A stretch of DNA of 64,000 nucleotides from contig JAEINT010000017.1 in NCBI GenBank assembly GCA_016342745.1, forward strand, positions 83,544 through 147,543, read 5' to 3'. A program made the position numbers and the translations under genes. This DNA comes from Labilibaculum sp. GTDB taxonomy: Bacteria; Bacteroidota; Bacteroidia; Bacteroidales; Marinifilaceae. Within the stretch, counting starts at the first letter, position 1; every line of letters begins with the position of its first letter. The notes under the pieces were generated by a model, which saw only the letters and a list, made by a program, of their open reading frames with translations, did not search any database and was not told where the DNA came from. Positions 62,323 to 64,000 of the stretch are shown here, one piece after another.

Positions 62323-63762
62323 TTATCGATCTTTGCGATGGGTATAAATAACTTTCATCACTTTCCCATATTCGTATTCAGAACTAATGTCTTGAGTTGC
62401 GTTCACCAAAGCTTCATAAATCTTGTCATTATCCAAATCCATTTTTTGGCTTGCCTCCATTAAAAATTTTGCCAATTCATAGTTAGAAGAAATATTTCGA
62501 GCTTTTTCAATCAAGCTTAACTGCTGATCAATAGACAATTCTTGTCGATATAGCAATTCATGATAAAAACGACTCAGCTCATAGTTCGATGAGATATTCT
62601 CTGATGCTTCCAGTAAAAAATCGAAACGTTCAGTTCCTAATTTTTCATATTCAATTAAGTCTTTTAAAATTCCAGTGTACGAATAATCCGACGAAATTTC
62701 TTCAACCAACTCATTAAATAAATCAAGATTTGCTTTGTTCAACATACCACTTTCAATTATAGAATTAACGATTTGTGTTATTTCATAATCCGAAGAAATT
62801 GAATGTGATAACCTTATTATATCGTTAATATTCTTAGTTGAAAGTCCATGTCCTCGCAATAAAGACTTAATAATTTGTGATTTCTCATAATCCGAAGACA
62901 AATCCTCAACCTGCTCCAGAAGTTCAGTCAATTGCTCACTTGTTAATCGGTCATCATTTAAAGCCAATTTCATCAAGTTCGATTTTTCGTAATCCGATGA
63001 AATTTCGTCAAATGCACCAATAAACAAGCTAAACTTCCCATTATCTAAATCATTCAGCTTGTAAACTGATTTTAGAACCTGAGAAAGTTCATAATCTGAC
63101 GACAATTCCTCTAAGCTGTTGAAAAACTCCGTAGAAAGCTCCATATCAACTAAAAAGGCTGAATTGTATTTTTTATAGATTTGAGACAATTCGTAATCCG
63201 AATTGATACGATAAGGAAACTCTCTCAATAAGGATTGCAGTTCAGGTTTCTTAAGCTCATTGTTCTTCAGCAAGTAACTAACCATTTTCGATCTGTAATA
63301 ATCACTATCGGTCTCCTCAAGCTCAGATAAGAATCCTGTAACACCCTTTTTCTGATAAATCTTATTCACCCGATTTTCTAAATCGAGTCCTGAATTTCGA
63401 ATTACATCAGGTAATATCTCTTTCATCCATTCTCTACCCTTTGGCTCAAAGTTAATTTCTTTACTACCTTCGAAATAACGATATACCACACGACCTTCAT
63501 CAGAAAAAATGTATAGCTTTCGTTTCATACCGAAACTAACCATACTAATTTTCAAATAAGCATCTTCCGATAAAGAAATAACATCTGTATAATTATCGTT
63601 AAAAGTCAAATCGCCATTGGTAGATATTTTCAGTTTTTCGAAATTCCAGTTAGAATTTCTGGTGATGGATACTTCCTTATCTGGCTCTGCCGCCAAACTA
63701 GAAAAAGTCGCATTTAGCAATACGGCAAAAATCAGTGTAATAAATAGTAGTAGTTTTTTCAT
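62323..63762 (-). CDS. Exported SSDYE-repeat protein
   Basis: 479 aa from ATG 63762, which starts a signal peptide KKLLLFITLIFAVLLNATFSSLA; the frame is open upstream to 63948 but this start fits best. Residues about 30-120 form a beta-rich domain (DAYLKISMVSF, RKLYIFSDEGRVVYR). From about residue 140 to the end, a unit of about 38 residues recurs around nine times, each with ISSDYEKSQ or ISSNYELAK followed by a leucine-rich helix: an alpha-solenoid-like array. The same repeat style occurs in Bacteroidota proteins next to sensors. Upstream of the LytS operon, same strand. Confidence 0.75.
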   Translation of the reverse strand: MKKLLLFITLIFAVLLNATFSSLAAEPDKEVSITRNSNWNFEKLKISTNGDLTFNDNYTDVISLSEDAYLKISMVSFGMKRKLYIFSDEGRVVYRYFEGSKEINFEPKGREWMKEILPDVIRNSGLDLENRVNKIYQKKGVTGFLSELEETDSDYYRSKMVSYLLKNNELKKPELQSLLREFPYRINSDYELSQIYKKYNSAFLVDMELSTEFFNSLEELSSDYELSQVLKSVYKLNDLDNGKFSLFIGAFDEISSDYEKSNLMKLALNDDRLTSEQLTELLEQVEDLSSDYEKSQIIKSLLRGHGLSTKNINDIIRLSHSISSDYEITQIVNSIIESGMLNKANLDLFNELVEEISSDYSYTGILKDLIEYEKLGTERFDFLLEASENISSNYELSRFYHELLYRQELSIDQQLSLIEKARNISSNYELAKFLMEASQKMDLDNDKIYEALVNATQDISSEYEYGKVMKVIYTHRKDR

Positions 63763-64000
63763 ATCCTTAGTGTTTGTTCTGTTCTTCATTATATAGTTTC
63801 CTACGATACAATATTCTGAAATATCAATTGGAATAAAAAATGAAATGAACCGAACTGTAGAATCAGTGTAGTGAATTGTAAATATTCCACACGAACCGTT
63901 TTTTTTCAAACTTTTAGATACACAAAAAGGTACTGTTGTAAATTCCAAATTATTCTACAAAAAGCGTAACTTGCCTAATACGAAGGAGAACTTCGGTCAC
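63763..64000. other. Upstream region of the SSDYE-repeat gene
   Basis: 238 bp of AT-rich DNA with no convincing gene on either strand. No consensus promoter with both elements was found. Confidence 0.4.

Overview
The window is AT-rich DNA (roughly 35% GC by eye) from a member of the Bacteroidota, most likely a marine, anaerobic or facultative Bacteroidales/Marinilabiliales-type organism. The evidence is: many Sec lipoproteins with a Cys lipobox, almost no Shine-Dalgarno sequences, several perfect TAnnTTTG promoter elements, LytTR/LytS signalling, and short intergenic palindromes of Bacteroidota type. The genus is an inference. I see no tRNA, rRNA, CRISPR array, complete insertion sequence or phage.

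Region 1 (1-24.8 kb, all minus strand) is the unusual part. About 18 genes run in one direction. They encode an alpha-toroid prenyltransferase/cyclase-like protein (cut by the window edge), a DUF116-polyprenyl synthase fusion, a radical SAM/SPASM-like enzyme, a cysteine-tailed ferredoxin, a ten-TM FtsX permease with its ATPase, a cytosolic NADH-oxidising flavin/Fe-S pair (NuoE-NuoF fusion plus a NuoG/GltD hybrid), a membrane polyferredoxin, two Tat-exported Cys-rich proteins, and seven envelope beta-propellers (six PQQ-like, one NHL). Read together this looks like an envelope redox system: NADH to cytosolic Fe-S, to membrane ferredoxin, to periplasmic ferredoxin, tied to an isoprenoid product and an exporter. 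Its substrate is unknown. Three identical 33-bp palindromes and several relatives lie between its genes.

Region 2 (25-41 kb) holds mostly housekeeping and stress genes: an OB-fold lipoprotein, a six-hairpin glycosidase lipoprotein, an EamA transporter, psd, ovoA (ovothiol), oxyR with a coupled monooxygenase, mtnN-luxS, a U32 peptidase, an M3 peptidase lipoprotein and a TetR regulator.

Region 3 (42-50 kb) is a six-gene sulfur operon: octaheme tetrathionate-reductase-family cytochrome, cytochrome b fused to PAS, three rhodanese-type proteins and a porin. A divergent Crp/Fnr regulator sits beside a perfect FNR-like palindrome. A small gene with an in-frame stop lies downstream. 

Region 4 (49.8-64 kb) contains a decayed copy of the end of a YkgJ-type gene, an unknown gene followed by a strictly 20-bp-periodic inverted array, sfsA and an ATP-grasp-like gene from back-to-back promoters, a spondin-domain lipoprotein next to a Crp regulator and a CRP-like site, an exported nickel superoxide dismutase with a natural His tail, a DUF3179 operon, and a LytS/LytTR system with a second kinase that has lost its phospho-acceptor histidine, preceded by a SSDYE-repeat protein.
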